Translations under genes and position numbers: made by a program | Part shown: positions 24,540 to 36,500 of the stretch, piece by piece | Layout: each line of letters starts with the position of its first letter | Position numbering within the stretch: position 1 is the first letter of the stretch | Assembly (NCBI GenBank): GCA_030762175.1 | Contig: JAUJEO010000019.1 | Location: 4,284,001-4,348,000 of the forward strand | DNA length: 64,000 nt | From: Metallyticus violacea | Lineage: Eukaryota; Arthropoda; Insecta; Mantodea; Metallyticidae | Direction of reading: 5' to 3' | Notes under the pieces: generated by a model | Seen by the model: only the letters and a program-made list of their open reading frames with translations | Told to the model about the DNA's origin: nothing | Databases searched by the model: none

Positions 24540-26724
24540 TTCATTAGAATCACTTTTTTTCGTTCTTATTTGAGATAACTGGTTCTCTTTCATTTTGCTA
24601 GTTTGATAGCTGTACAAAAGCATATTATACGGAAAGAATCTCGAAAAGAATAAAATTTTTTTTCGAAGTTTGGAAACTTTATTAGAATCACTTTTTTCCG
24701 TTCTTATTTGAGATAACTGGTTCTCTTTCATTATACTTGTTTGATAGCCTTATAAAAGCATATTGTGCGGAAAGAATCTCGAAAAGAAAAAATAGTTTTT
24801 TCGAAGTTTGGCAACTTCATTAGAATCACTTTTTTTCCGTTCTTATTTGAGATAACCGGTTCTCTTTCATTATACTAGTTTGATAGCCTTAGAAAAGCAT
24901 ATAATGCGGAAAGAATCTCGAAAAGAAAAAAAATGATTTTCGATGGTTGGAAACTTCATTAGAATCACTTTTTTTCGGTTCTTATTTGAGATAACTGGTT
25001 CTCTTTCATTATACTAGTTTGATAGCCTTAGAAAAACATATTATGCGGTAAGAATCTCGAAAAGAAAAAAAAAATTTTTCGAAGGTTGGAAAGTTCATTA
25101 GAATCACTTTTTTTCCGTTCTTATTTGAGATAACTGGTTCTCTTACATTATACTAGTTTGATAGCCTTAGAAAAGCATATTGCGCGGAAAGAATCTCGAA
25201 AAGGAAAAAAATTTTTTTCGAAGTTTGGAAACTTCATTAGAATCACTTTCTTTCCGTTCTTATTTGAGATAACTGGTTCTCTTGTATTATACTAGTTTGA
25301 TAGCCTTAGAAAAGCATATTATGCAGTAAGAATCTCGAAAGAAAAAAAATTCTTTTCGAAGTTTGGAAACTTCATTAGAATCACTTTTTTTCCGTTCTTA
25401 TTAGAGATAACTGGTTCTCTTTCATTATACTAGTTTGATAGCCTTAGAAAAGCATATTGTGCCGAAAGAATATCGAAAAGAAAAAAAAAATTTTTCGAAG
25501 TTGGAAACTTCATTAGAATCACTTTTTTTCCGTTCTTATTTGAGATAACTGGTTCTCTTTCATTATACTAGTTTGATAGCCTTAGAAAAGCATATAATGC
25601 GGAAAGAATTTCGAAAAGAAAAAAATTTTTTTTCGATGGTTGGAAACTTCATTAGAATCAATTTTTTTACATTCTTATTTGAAATAACTGGTTCTCTTTC
25701 ATTATACTAGTTTGATAGCCATAGAAAACCATAAAATGGAGAAAGATTCGCGAAAAGAAAAGATTTATTTTGATGGTTGGAAACTTCATTAGAATCAATT
25801 TTTTTCCGTTCTTATTTGAGATATATGGTTCTCTTTCATTATACTATTTTGATAGCCTTACAAAAGCATATTATGCGGAAAGACTCTCGAAAAGAAAAAA
25901 AAATTTTTCGAAGTTTTGAAACTTCAATAGAATCACTTTTTTTCCGTTCTTATTTGAGATAACTGGTTCTCTTTCATTATGCTAGTTTGATAGCCTTAGA
26001 AAAGCATATTATGCGGTAAGAATCTCGAAAAGAAAAAAAAAATTTTTCGAAGTTTGGAAAATTCATTAGAATCACTTTTTGTCCGTTCTTATTTGAGATA
26101 ACTGGTTCTCTTTCATTATACTAGTTTGATAGCCTTAGAAAAGCATATTGTGCGGAAAGAATCTCGAAAAGAAAAAAATTTTTTTTCGAAGTTTGGAAAC
26201 TTCATTAGAATCACTTTTTTTCCGTTCTTATTTGAGATAACTGGTTCTCTTTCATTATACTAGTTTGATAGCCATAGAAAACCATAAAATGAAGAAAGGA
26301 AAAGATTTATTTCGGTGGTTGGAAACTTCATTAGAATAAATTTTTTTCCATTCTTATTTGAGATAACTGGTTCTCTTAATTATACTAGTTTGATAGCCAT
26401 AGAAAACAATAAAGTGAAGAAAGATTCGCGAAAAGAAAAGATTTATTTTGATGGTTGGAAACTTCATTAGAATCAATTTTTTTCCATTCTTATTTGAGAT
26501 ATATGTTTGTCTTTCAATATACTAGTTTGATAGCCTTAGAAAAGCATATTATGCGGAAAGAAATTAGAAAAGAAAAAAAATTTTTTTCGAAGTTTGGAAA
26601 CTTCATTAGAATCTTTTTTTCCATTCTTATTTGAGATAACTGGTTCTCTTTCATTATACTAGTTTGATAGCCTTAGAAAACCATAAAATGAAGAAAGATT
26701 CGCGAAAAGGAAAGATTTATTTCG

Positions 26725-27496
26725 ATGGTTGGAAACTTCATTAGAATCACTTTTTTTCCGTTCTTATTTGAGATATATGGTTCTCTTTCATTATACAATT
26801 TTGATAGCCTTACAAAAGCATATTATGCGGAAAGAATCTCGAAAGGAAAAAAAAAAATTTTTCGAAGGTTTGGAAACTTCATTAGAATCACTTTTTTTCG
26901 TTCTTATTTGAGATAACTGGTTCTCTTTCATTTTGCTAGTTTGATAGCTGTACAAAAGCATATTATACGGAAAGAATCTCGAAAAGAATAAAATTTTTTT
27001 TCGAAGTTTGGAAACTTCATTAGAATCACTTTTTTCCGTTCTTATTTGAGATAACTGGTTCTCTTTCATTATACTTGTTTGATAGCCTTAGAAAAGCATA
27101 TTTGTGCGGAAAGAATCTCGAAAAGAAAAAATATTTTTTTCGAAGTTTGGAAACTTCATTAGAATCACTTTTTTTCCGTTCTTATTTGAGATAACCGGTT
27201 CTCTTTCATTATACTAGTTTGATAGCCTTAGAAAAGCATATAATGCGGAAAGAATCTCGAAAAGAAAAAAAATGATTTTCGATGGTTGGAAACTTCATTA
27301 GAATCACTTTTTTTCGGTTCTTATTTGAGATAACTGGTTCTCTTTCATTATACTAGTTTGATAGCCTTAGAAAAACATATTATGCGGTAAGAATCTCGAA
27401 AAGAAAAAAAAAATTTTTCGAAGGTTTGAAAGTTCATTAGAATCACTTTTTTTCCGTTCTTATTTGAGATAACTGGTTCTCTTACATTATACTAGT
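26725..27496 (+). repeat. Start of the ~25-kb super-repeat block, first copy
   Basis: A class E monomer follows class C directly, so the class D monomer found at this place near 34033 and 36500 is missing. The following monomers repeat the D-like, aaaaaaaatgatttt and gaaggtttg order. The private variant catatttgtgcgg near 27098 has an extra T and recurs near 53793 at offset 26695. This variant occurs only at these two places as far as I can see, so it ties the two large blocks together. Confidence 0.85.
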
Positions 27497-27956
27497 TTGA
27501 TAGCCTTAGAAAAGCATATGGTGCGGAAAGAATCTCGAAAAGAAAAAAAAAATTTTTCGAAGTTTGGAAACTTCATTAGAATCACTTTCTTTCCGTTCTT
27601 ATTTGAGATAACTGGTTCTCTTGTATTATACTAGTTTGATAGCCTTAGAAAAGCATACTATGCAGTAAGAATCTCGAAAGAAAAAAAATTCTTTTCGAAG
27701 TTTGGAAACTTCATTAGAATCAATTTTTTTCCATTCTTATTTGAGATAACTAGTTCTCTTTCATTATACTAGTTTGATAGCCATAGAAAACCATAAGATG
27801 AAGAAAGATTCGCGAAAAGAAAAGATTTATTTTGATGGTTGGAAACTTCATTAGAATGAATTTTTTTCCGTTCTTATTTGAGATATATGGTTCTCTTTCA
27901 TTATACTAGTTTGATAGACTTAGAAAAGCATATTATGCGGAAAGAATCTCGAAAAG

Positions 27957-27971
27957 AAAAAAAAAAATTTT
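27957..27971. other. A-run/T-run tract, representative copy (A11T4)
   Basis: After CTCGAAAAG most A, B, D and E monomers have a pure A-run joined directly to a pure T-run, then CG. The combined length is usually 14 or 15 but the A-to-T switch point moves. Here it is A11T4; at 29607-29621 it is A12T3, at 662-676 A7T8, and at 4905-4919 A8T7. Such AnTn tracts are known to bend DNA and to disfavour tight nucleosome wrapping. Any role in this array is inference. Confidence 0.88.
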
Positions 27972-28406
27972 CGAAGTTTTTTAAAACTTCATTAGAATCA
28001 CTTTTTTTCCGTTCTTATTTGAGATAACTGGTTCTCTTTCATTATACTAGTATGATAGCCTCAGTAAAGCAAGCATATTATGCGCAAAGAATCTCGAAAA
28101 GAAAAAAAAATTTTTCGAAGTTTGGAAACTTCGTTAGAATCACTTTTTTTCCGTTCTTATTTGAGATAACTGGTTCTCTTTCATTATACTAATTAGATAG
28201 CCTCAGAAAAGCATATTATGCGCATAGAATCTCGAAAATAAAAAAATTTTTTTAGAACTTTGGAAACTTCGTTAGAATCACTTTTTTTCCGTTCTTATTT
28301 GAGATAACTGGTTCTCTTTCATTATGCTAGTTTGATAGACTTAGAAAAGCATATTATGCGGTAAGAAACTCGAAAAGAAAAAAAAAATTTTTCGAAGTTT
28401 GGAAAA

Positions 28407-28545
28407 TTCATTAGAATCACTTTTTGTCCGTTCTTATTTGAGATAACTGGTTCTCTTTCATTATACTAGTTTGATAGCCTTAGAAAAGCATATTGTGCGG
28501 AAAGAATCTCGAAAAGAAAAAAAATTTTTTTCGAAGTTTGGAAAC
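28407..28545 (+). repeat. Representative class A monomer (139 bp)
   Basis: This is the commonest class. It starts TTCATTAGAATCAC and has a T run, then TTTGAGATAACTGG, TACTAGTTTGATAGCCTTAG, AAAAGCATATTGTGCGG, GAATCTCGAAAAG, an A-run/T-run tract and CGAAGTTTGGAAAC. This copy carries a G inside the first T run (tttttgtccg), a variant shared by copies near 23599, 26069, 33367, 35846, 52634, 55119, 57866 and 60343. It therefore marks one position within the higher-order unit. Class A variants differ in the core: gcatattatgcgg, gcatataatgcgg, gcatattgtgcgg, gcatattatacgg. Confidence 0.9.
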
Positions 28546-28671
28546 TTCATTAGAATCACTTTTTTTCCGTTCTTATTTGAGATAACTGGTTCTCTTTCAT
28601 TATACTAGTTTGATAGCCATAGAAAACCATAAAATGAAGAAAGGAAAAGATTTATTTCGATGGTTGGAAAC
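28546..28671 (+). repeat. Class C-prime monomer with ~12-bp internal deletion (126 bp)
   Basis: Compared with class C, the GATTCGCGAAAA segment is missing, so the text reads GAAGAAAGGAAAAGATTT. This gives the shortest regular monomer in the window. The same deletion occurs near 20380, 23817, 26297, 30290, 33587, 36064, 49417, 52852, 55337, 58081, 60558 and 61097, always just before a class C monomer with the ctcttaattatac contraction. It is a good single-position marker of one higher-order unit. A single origin followed by amplification explains the pattern better than repeated loss. Confidence 0.88.
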
Positions 28672-28807
28672 TTCATTAGAATAAATTTTTTTCCATTCTT
28701 ATTTGAGATAACTGGTTCTCTTAATTATACTAGTTTGATAGCCATAGAAAACAATAAAATGAAGAAAGATTCGCGAAAAGAAAAGATTTATTTTGATGGT
28801 TGGAAAC
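28672..28807 (+). repeat. Representative class C monomer (no A/T tract)
   Basis: Class C has GCCATAG, AAAACAATAAAATGAAG or AAAACCATAAAATGAAG, GATTCGCGAAAAG and GAAAAGATTTATTT in place of the A-run/T-run tract. It ends GATGGTTGGAAAC, which breaks the dyad seen in classes A and B. It is usually followed by a monomer starting with a caattttttt run. Because the A/T tract is replaced, C monomers are somewhat shorter. This copy also shows the ctcttaattatac contraction (for cattatac), which recurs at the same place in each copy of its module (near 23898, 26373, 30368, 33667, 36144, 52931, 55417, 58161, 60638 and 61175). Confidence 0.88.
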
Positions 28808-29145
28808 TTCATTAGAATCAATTTTTTTCCATTCTTATTTGAGATATATGTTTGTCTTTCATTATACTAGTTTGATAGCCTTAGAAAAGCATATTATGCG
28901 GAAAGAAATTAGAAAAGAAAAAAATTTTTTTTCGAAGTTTGGAAACTTCATTAGAATCACTTTTTTCCATTCTTATTTGAGATAACTGGTTCTCTTTCAT
29001 TATACTAGTTTGATAGCCTTAGAAAACCATAAAATGAAGAAAGATTCGCGAAAAGAAAAGATTTACTTCGATGGTTGGAATCTTCATTAGAATCAATTTT
29101 TTTCCACTCTTATTTGAGATAACTTGTACTCTTTCATTATACTAC

Positions 29146-30794
29146 TTTGATAGCCTTACAAAAGCATATTATGCGGAAAGAATCTCGAAAAGAAAAAAAA
29201 AATTTTTCGAAGTTTGGAAACTTCATTAGAATCACTTTCTTTCCGTTCTTATTTGAGATAACTGGTTCTCTTGTATTATACTAGTTTGATAGCCTTAGAA
29301 AAGCATACTATGCAGTAAGAATCTCGAAAGAAAAAAAATTCTTTTCGAAGTTTGGATACTTCATTAGAATCAATTTTTTTCCATTCTTATTTGAGATAAC
29401 TAGTTCTCTTTCATTATACTAGTTTGATAGCCATAGAAAACCATAAAATGAAGAAAGATTCGCGAAAAGAAAAGATTTATTTTGATGGTTGGAAACTTCA
29501 TTAGAATGAATTTTTTTCCGTTCTTATTTGAGATATATGGTTCTCTTTCATTATACTAGTTTGATAGACTTAGAAAAGCATATTATGCGGAAAGAATCTC
29601 GAAAAGAAAAAAAAAAAATTTCGAAGTTTTTTAAAACTTCATTAGAATCACTTTTCTTCCGTTCTTATTTGAGATAACTGGTTCTCTTTCATTATACTAG
29701 TATGATAGCCTCAGTAAAGCAAGCATATTATGCGCAAAGAATCTCGAAAAGAAAAAAAATTTTTTCGAAATTTGGAAACTTCGTTAGAATCACTTTTTTT
29801 CCGTTCTTATTTGAGATAACTGGTTCTCTTTCATTATACTAATTAGATAGCCTCAGAAAAGCATATTATGCGCATAGAATCTCGAAAATAAAAAAATTTT
29901 TTTAGAACTTTGGAAACTTCGTTAGAATCACTTTTTTTCCGTTCTTATTTGAGATAACTGGTTCTCTTTCATTATGCTAGTTTGATAGCCTTAGAAAAGC
30001 ATATTATGCGGTAAGAAACTCGAAAAGAAAAAAAAAATTTTTCGAAGTTTGTAAAATTCATTAGAATCACTTTTTGTCCGTTCTTATTTGAGATAACTGG
30101 TTCTCTTTCATTATACTAGTTTGATAGATTAGAAAAGCATATTGTGCGGAAAGAATCTCGAAAAGAAAAAAAATTTTTTTCGAAGTTTGGAAACTTCATT
30201 AGAATCACTTTTTTTCCGTTCTTATTTGAGATAACTGGTTCTCTTTCATTATACTAGTTTGATAGCCATAGAAAACCATAAAATGAAGAAAGGAAAAGAT
30301 TTATTTCGATGGTTGGAAACTTCATTAGAATAAATTTTTTTCCATTCTTATTTGAGATAACTGGTTCTCTTAATTATACTAGTTTGATAGCCATAGAAAA
30401 CAATAAAATGAAGAAAGATTCGCGAAAAGAAAAGATTTATTTTGATGGTTGGAAACTTCATTAGAATCAATTTTTTTCCATTCTTATTTGAGATATATGT
30501 TTGTCTTTCATTATACTAGTTTGATAGCCTTAGAAAAGCATATTATGCGGAAAGAAATTAGAAAAGAAAAAAATTTTTTTTCGAAGTTTGGAAACTTCAT
30601 TATAATCACTTTTTTCCATTCTTATTTGAGATAACTGGTTCTCTTTCATTATACTAGTTTGATAGCCTTAGAAAACCATAAAATGAAGAAAGATTCGCGA
30701 AAAGAAAAGATTTACTTCGATGGTTGGAATCTTCATTAGAATCAATTTTTTTCCACTCTTATTTGAGATAACTTGTACTCTTTCATTATACTAG
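29146..30794 (+). repeat. 1649-bp tandem duplication, copy 2
   Basis: The left edge is a chimeric monomer. The text before it is the class C follow-on (ccactctt, cttgtactctttc); after tactac it continues gatagccttacaaaag, a class E feature. Few changes separate it from copy 1: gatagattag near 30124 (loss of two bases), gtttgtaaaattc near 30048, cattataatcac near 30598, and shifted A/T tracts. These show it is recent but not perfect. Confidence 0.88.
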
Positions 30795-33700
30795 TTTGAT
30801 AGCCATAGAAAACCATAAAAAGAAGAAAGATTCGCGAAAAGAAAAGATTTATTTCGATGGTTTGAAACTTCATTAGAATCAATTTTTTTCCATTCTTATT
30901 TGAGATAACTTGTTCTCTTTCATTATACTAGTTTGATAGCCTTAGAAAACCATAAAATGAAGAAAGATTCGCGAAAAGAAAAGATTTATTTCGATGGGTG
31001 GAAACTTCATTAGAATCACTTTTTTCCGTTCTTAATTTAGATAACTGGTTCTCTATAATTTTCCTAGTTTGATAGCTGTAGAAAAGCATATTATGCAAAA
31101 AGAATCTCGAAAAGAAAAAAAATTTTTTTCAAAGTTTGGAAACATCATTAGTAGCACTTATTTTCCGTTCTTATTAAAGATAACTGGTTCTCTTTCATTA
31201 TACTAGTTTGATAGCCGTAGAAAATCATATTATGCGGAAAGAATCTCGAAATGAAAAAAAAATTTTTTCGAAGTTTGGAAACTTCATTAGAATCACTTTT
31301 TTCCGTTCTTATTTGAGATAACTAGTTCTCTTTCATTATACTAGTTTGATAGCCTTAGAAAAGCATATAATGCGGGAAGAATCTAGCAAGGAAAAAATTT
31401 TTTTTTTTATGTTTTGAAATTCCTTATGATTCAATTTTTTTCCATTCTTATTTGAGATAAGTGGTTCTCTTTCATTATACTAGTTTGATAGCCTTAGAAA
31501 AGCATATTATACGGAAAGAATCTCGAAAAGAAAAAAAAATTTTTTCGAAGTTTGGAAACTTCATTAGAATCACTTTTTTTCCGTTCTTATTTGAGATAAC
31601 TGGTTCTCTTTCATTATACTAGTTTGATAGCCTTAGAAAAGCATATAATGCGGAAAGAATCTCGAAAGAAAAAAATTTTTTGTTGATGTTTTGAAATTCC
31701 TTATGATTAAATTTTTTTCCATTCTTATTTAAGATAACTGGTTCTCTTTCATTATACTATTTTGATAGCCTTAGAAAACCATAAAATGAAGAAAGATTCG
31801 CGAAAAGAAAAGATTTATTTCGATGGTTGGAAACTTCATTAGAATCACTTTTTTTCCGTTCTTATTTGAGATAACTGGTTCTCTTTCATTATACTAGTTT
31901 GATAGCGTTAGAAAAGCATATTATACGGTAAGAATCTCGAAAAGAAAAAAAAATTTTTCGAAGTTTGGAAACTTCATTAGAATCACTTTTTTTCCGTTCT
32001 TATTTGAGATAACTGGTTCTCTTTCATTATACTAGTTTGATAGCCTTAGAAAAGCATATAATGCGGAAAGAATCTCGAAAAGAAAAAAATTTTTTTTCGA
32101 TGGTTGGAAAGTTCATTAGAATCAATTTTTTTCCATTCTTATTTGAGATAACTGGTTCTCTTTCATTATACTAGTTTGATAGCCATAGAAAACCATAAAA
32201 TGAAGAAAGATTCGCGAAAAGAAAAGATTTACTTTGATGGTTGGAAACTTCAATAGAATCAATTTCTTTCCGTTCTTATTTGATATATGGTTCTCTTTCA
32301 TTATACTAATTTGATAGCATTAGAAAAGCATATTATGCGGAAAGAATCTCGAAAAGAAAAAAAATTTTTTTCGAAGTTTTGATACTGCATTAGAATCACT
32401 TTTTTTCCGTTCTTATTTGAGATAACTGGTTCTCTTTCATTATACTAGTTTGATAGCCTTAGAAAAGCATATATTGCGGAAAGAATCTCGAAAAGAAAAA
32501 AAAATTTTTTCGAAGTATTGAAACTTCATTAGAATTTCTTGTTTTCCATTCTTATTTGAGATAACTGGTTCTCTTTCATTATACTAGTTTATAGCCTTTG
32601 AAAAGCATATTATACGGAAAGAATCTCGAAAAGAAAAAAATTTTTTTTCGAAGTTTGGAAACTTCATTACAATCACTTTTTTTCCGTTCTTATTTGAGAT
32701 AACTGGTTCTCTTTCATTATACTAATTTGATAGCCTTAGAAAAGCATATTGTGCGGAAAGAATCTCGAAAAGAAAAAAATTTTTTTCGAAGTTTGGAAAC
32801 TTCATTAGAATCACTTTTTTTCCGTTCTTATTTGAGATAAGTGGTTCTCTTTCATTATACTAGTTTAATATTCTTAGAAAAGCATATTGTGCCGAAAGAA
32901 TATCGAAAAGAAAAAAAAAATTTATCGAAGTTGGAAACTTCATTAGAATCACTTTTTTTCCGTTCTTATTTGAGATAACTGGTTCTCTTTCATTATACTA
33001 GTTTGATAGCCATAGAAAACCATAAAATGGAGAAAGATTCGCGAAAAGAAAAGATTTATTTTGATGGTTGGAAACTTCATTAGAATCAATTTTTTTCCGT
33101 TCTTATTTGAGATATATGGTTCTCTTTCATTATACTATTTTGATAGCCTTACAAAAGCATATTATGCGGAAAGAGTCTCGAAAAGAAAAAAAAAATTTTT
33201 CGAAGTTTTGAAACTTCAATAGAATCACTTTTTTTCCGTTCTTATTTGAGATAACTGGTTCTCTTTCATTATGCTAGTTTGATAGCCTTAGAAAAGCATA
33301 TTATGCGGTAAGAAACTCGAAAAGAAAAAAAAAATTTTTCGAAGTTTGGAAAATTCATTACAATCACTTTTTGTCCGTTCTTATTTGAGATAACTGGTTC
33401 TCTTTCATTATACTAGTTTGATAGCCTTAGAAAAGCATATTGTGCGGAAAGAATCTCGAAAAGAAAAAAAATTTTTTTCGAAGTTTGGAAACTTCATTAG
33501 AATCACTTTTTTTCCGTTCAAATTTGAGATAACTGGTTGTCTTTCATTATACTAGTTTGATAGCCATAGAAAACCATAAAATGAAGAAAGGAAAAGATTT
33601 ATTTCGATGGTTGGAAACTTCATTAGAATAAATTTTTTTCCATTCTTATTTGAGATAACTGGTTCTCTTAATTATACTAGTTTGATAGCCATAGAAAACA

Positions 33701-33960
33701 ATAAAATGAAGAAAGATTCGCGAAAAGAAAAGATTTATTTTGATGGTTGGAAACTTCATTAGAATCAATTTTTTTCCATTCTTATTTGAGATATATGTTT
33801 GTCTTTCATTATACTAGTTTGATAGCCTTAGAAAAGCATATTATGCGGAAAGAAATTAGAAAAGAAAAAAAATTTTTTTCGAAGTTTGGAAACTTCATTA
33901 GAATCACTTTTTTCCATTCTTATTTGAGATAACTGGTTCTCTTTCATTATACTAGTTTGA
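30670..33960 (+). repeat. Higher-order repeat H1, copy 3
   Basis: The monomer order of 20760-24200 returns here: ccataaaaagaag near 30814, ctctataattttcctag near 31051, gcgggaagaatctagc near 31373, ttgttttccattc near 32537, gtgccgaaagaatatcg near 32890. It lacks the ttacattc monomer, but keeps the extra gcatattgtgcgg monomer, so the total length is again about 3298 bp. A private change reads tttaatattcttag near 32866. Its first 125 bp overlap the end of the 1649-bp duplication. Confidence 0.86.
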
Positions 33961-36500
33961 TAGCCTTAGAAAACCATAAAATGAAGAAAGATTCGCGAAA
34001 AGAAAAGATTTATTTCGATGGTTGGAAACTTCATGAGAATCAATTTTTTTCCGTTCTTATTTGAGATAACTGGTTCTCTTTCATTTTGCTAGTTTGATAG
34101 CTGTAGAAAAGCATATTATGCGGAAAGAATCTCGAAAAGAAAAAAAAAATTTTTTCAAAGTTTGGAAACTTCATTAGAATCACTTTTTTCCGTTCTTATT
34201 TGAAATATATGGTTCTCTTTCATTATACAATTTTGATAGCCTTACAAAAGCATATTATGCGGAAAGAATCTCGAAAAGAAAAAAAAAATTTTTCGAAGGT
34301 TTGGAAACTTCATTAGAATCACTTTTTTTCGTTCTTATTTGAGATAACTGGTTCTCTTTCATTTTGCTAGTTTGATAGCTGTACAAAAGCATATTATACG
34401 GAAAGAATCTCGAAAAGAATAAAATTTTTTTTCGAAGTTTGGAAACTTTATTAGAATCACTTTTTTCCGTTCTTATTTGAGATAACTGGTTCTCTTTCAT
34501 TATACTTGTTTGATAGCCTTAGAAAAGCATATTGTGCGGAAAGAATCTCGAAAAGAAAAAATAGTTTTTTCGAAGTTTGGCAACTTCATTAGAATCACTT
34601 TTTTTCCGTTCTTATTTGAGATAACCGGTTCTCTTTCATTATACTAGTTTGATAGCCTTAGAAAAGCATATAATGCGGAAAGAATCTCGAAAAGAAAAAA
34701 AATGATTTTCGATGGTTGGAAACTTCATTAGAATCACTTTTTTTCGGTTCTTATTTGAGATAACTGGTTCTCTTTCATTATACTAGTTTGATAGCCTTAG
34801 AAAAACATATTATGCGGTAAGAATCTCGAAAAGAAAAAAAAAATTTTTCGAAGGTTGGAAAGTTCATTAGAATCACTTTTTTTCCGTTCTTATTTGAGAT
34901 AACTGGTTCTCTTACATTATACTAGTTTGATAGCCTTAGAAAAGCATATTGTGCGGAAAGAATCTCGAAAAGGAAAAAAATTTTTTTCGAAGTTTGGAAA
35001 CTTCATTAGAATCACTTTCTTTCCCTTCTTATTTGAGATAACTGGTTCTCTTGTATTATACTAGTTTGATAGCCTTAGAAAAGCATATTATGCAGTAAGA
35101 ATCTCGAAAGAAAAAAAATTCTTTTCGAAGTTTGGAAACTTCATTAGAATCACTTTTTTTCCGTTCTTATTAGAGATAACTGGTTCTCTTTCATTATACT
35201 AGTTTGATAGCCTTAGAAAAGCATATTGTGCCGAAAGAATATCGAAAAGAAAAAAAAAAATTTTCGAAGTTGGAAACTTCATTAGAATCACTTTTTTTCC
35301 GTTCTTATTTGAGATAACTGGTTCTCTTTCATTATACTAGTTTGATAGCCTTAGAAAAGCATATAATGCGGAAAGAATTTCGAAAAGAAAAAAATTTTTT
35401 TTCGATGGTTGGAAACTTCATTAGAATCAATTTTTTTACATTCTTATTTGAAATAACTGGTTCTCTTTCATTATACTAGTTTGATAGCCATAGAAAACCA
35501 TAAAATGGAGAAAGATTCGCGAAAAGAAAAGATTTATTTTGATGGTTGGAAACTTCATTAGAATCAATTTTTTTCCGTTCTTATTTGAGATATATGGTGT
35601 TCTTTCATTATACTATTTTGATAGCCTTACAAAAGCATATTATGCGGAAAGAGTCTCGAAAAGAAAAAAAAATTTTTCGAAGTTTTGAAACTTCAATAGA
35701 ATCACTTTTTTTCCGTTCTTATTTGAGATAACTGGTTCTCTTTCATTATGCTAGTTTGATAGCCTTAGAAAAGCATATTATGCGGTAAGAATCTCGAAAA
35801 GAAAAAAAAAATTTTTCGAAGTTTGGAAAATTCATTAGAATCACTTTTTGTCCGTTCCTATTTGAGATAACTGGTTCTCTTTCATTATACTAGTTTGATA
35901 GCCTTAGAAAAGCATATTGTGCGGAAAGAATCTCGAAAAGAAAAAAAATTTTTTTCGAAGTTTGGAAACTTCATTAGAATCACTTTTTTTCCGTTCTTAT
36001 TTGAGATAACTGGTTCTCTTTCATTATACTAGTTTGATAGCCATAGAAAACCATAAAATGAAGAAAGGAAAAGATTTATTTCGGTGGTTGGAAACTTCAT
36101 TAGAATAAATTTTTTTCCATTCTTATTTGAGATAACTGGTTCTCTTAATTATACTAGTTTGATAGCCATAGAAAACAATAAAATGAAGAAAGATTCGCGA
36201 AAAGAAAAGATTTATTTTGATGGTTGGAAACTTCATTAGAATCAATTTTTTTCCATTCTTATTTGAGATATATGTTTGTCTTTCATTATACTAGTTTGAT
36301 AGCCTTAGAAAAGCATATTATGCGGAAAGAAATTAGAAAAGAAAAAAAATTTTTTTCGAAGTTTGGAAACTTCATTAGAATCACTTTTTTCCATTCTTAT
36401 TTGAGATAACTGGTTCTCTTTCATTATACTAGTTTGATAGCCTTAGAAAACCATAAAATGAAGAAAGATTCGCGAAAAGAAAAGATTTATTTCGATGGTT
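33961..36500 (+). repeat. Module M3, copy 2
   Basis: It matches M3 copy 1 at offset 9769 and the copy at 58.5 kb at offset 24494. Shared variants include gaaactttattag near 34444, aaatagttttttcg near 34558 and ttcttttcgaag near 35118. The variants catcctt-type ttcccttcttat near 35023 and atggtgttctttc near 35594 are shared with 59510-60100 but not with 25250-25830. So copies 2 and 4 are closer to each other than either is to copy 1. Confidence 0.87.

Larger units (their letters stand above)
24201..26724 (+). repeat. Module M3, copy 1 (~2.5 kb)
   Basis: It starts with class D, E and D-like monomers and ends at the class C-prime/C pair and the gaaattag monomer. The same order lies 9769 bp downstream (ttggaaacttc markers at 24486/34255, 25777/35546 and 26455/36224) and again at 58.5-61.0 kb. 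Distinguishing variants include aaatagttttttcg near 24790, the aaaaaaaatgatttt monomer near 24928, cttgtattatac near 25282, and ttacattc with gaaataactgg near 25666. A 4-bp contraction (gaatctttttttcc near 26613) is private to this copy. Confidence 0.87.
27497..29145 (+). repeat. 1649-bp tandem duplication, copy 1 (12 monomers)
   Basis: It is paired with the next block at offset 1649-1650: the unusual gaagttttttaaaacttc at 27973 and 29623, the agtatgatagcctcag monomer near 28050 and 29700, agaactttgg near 28254 and 29904, and the gaaattag monomer near 28913 and 30562. It ends with ccactctt near 29104, matched near 30752. In the related block at 54-56 kb these markers occur once only, so the duplication happened after the large blocks separated, or was lost there. 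Confidence 0.9.

Noticed and set aside
28780..28800. Yeast-type replication origin core (gatttattttga in class C monomers)
   Set aside because: It is a near match only (one core position wrong), it repeats in every class C monomer, and there is no sign that the host uses this consensus.
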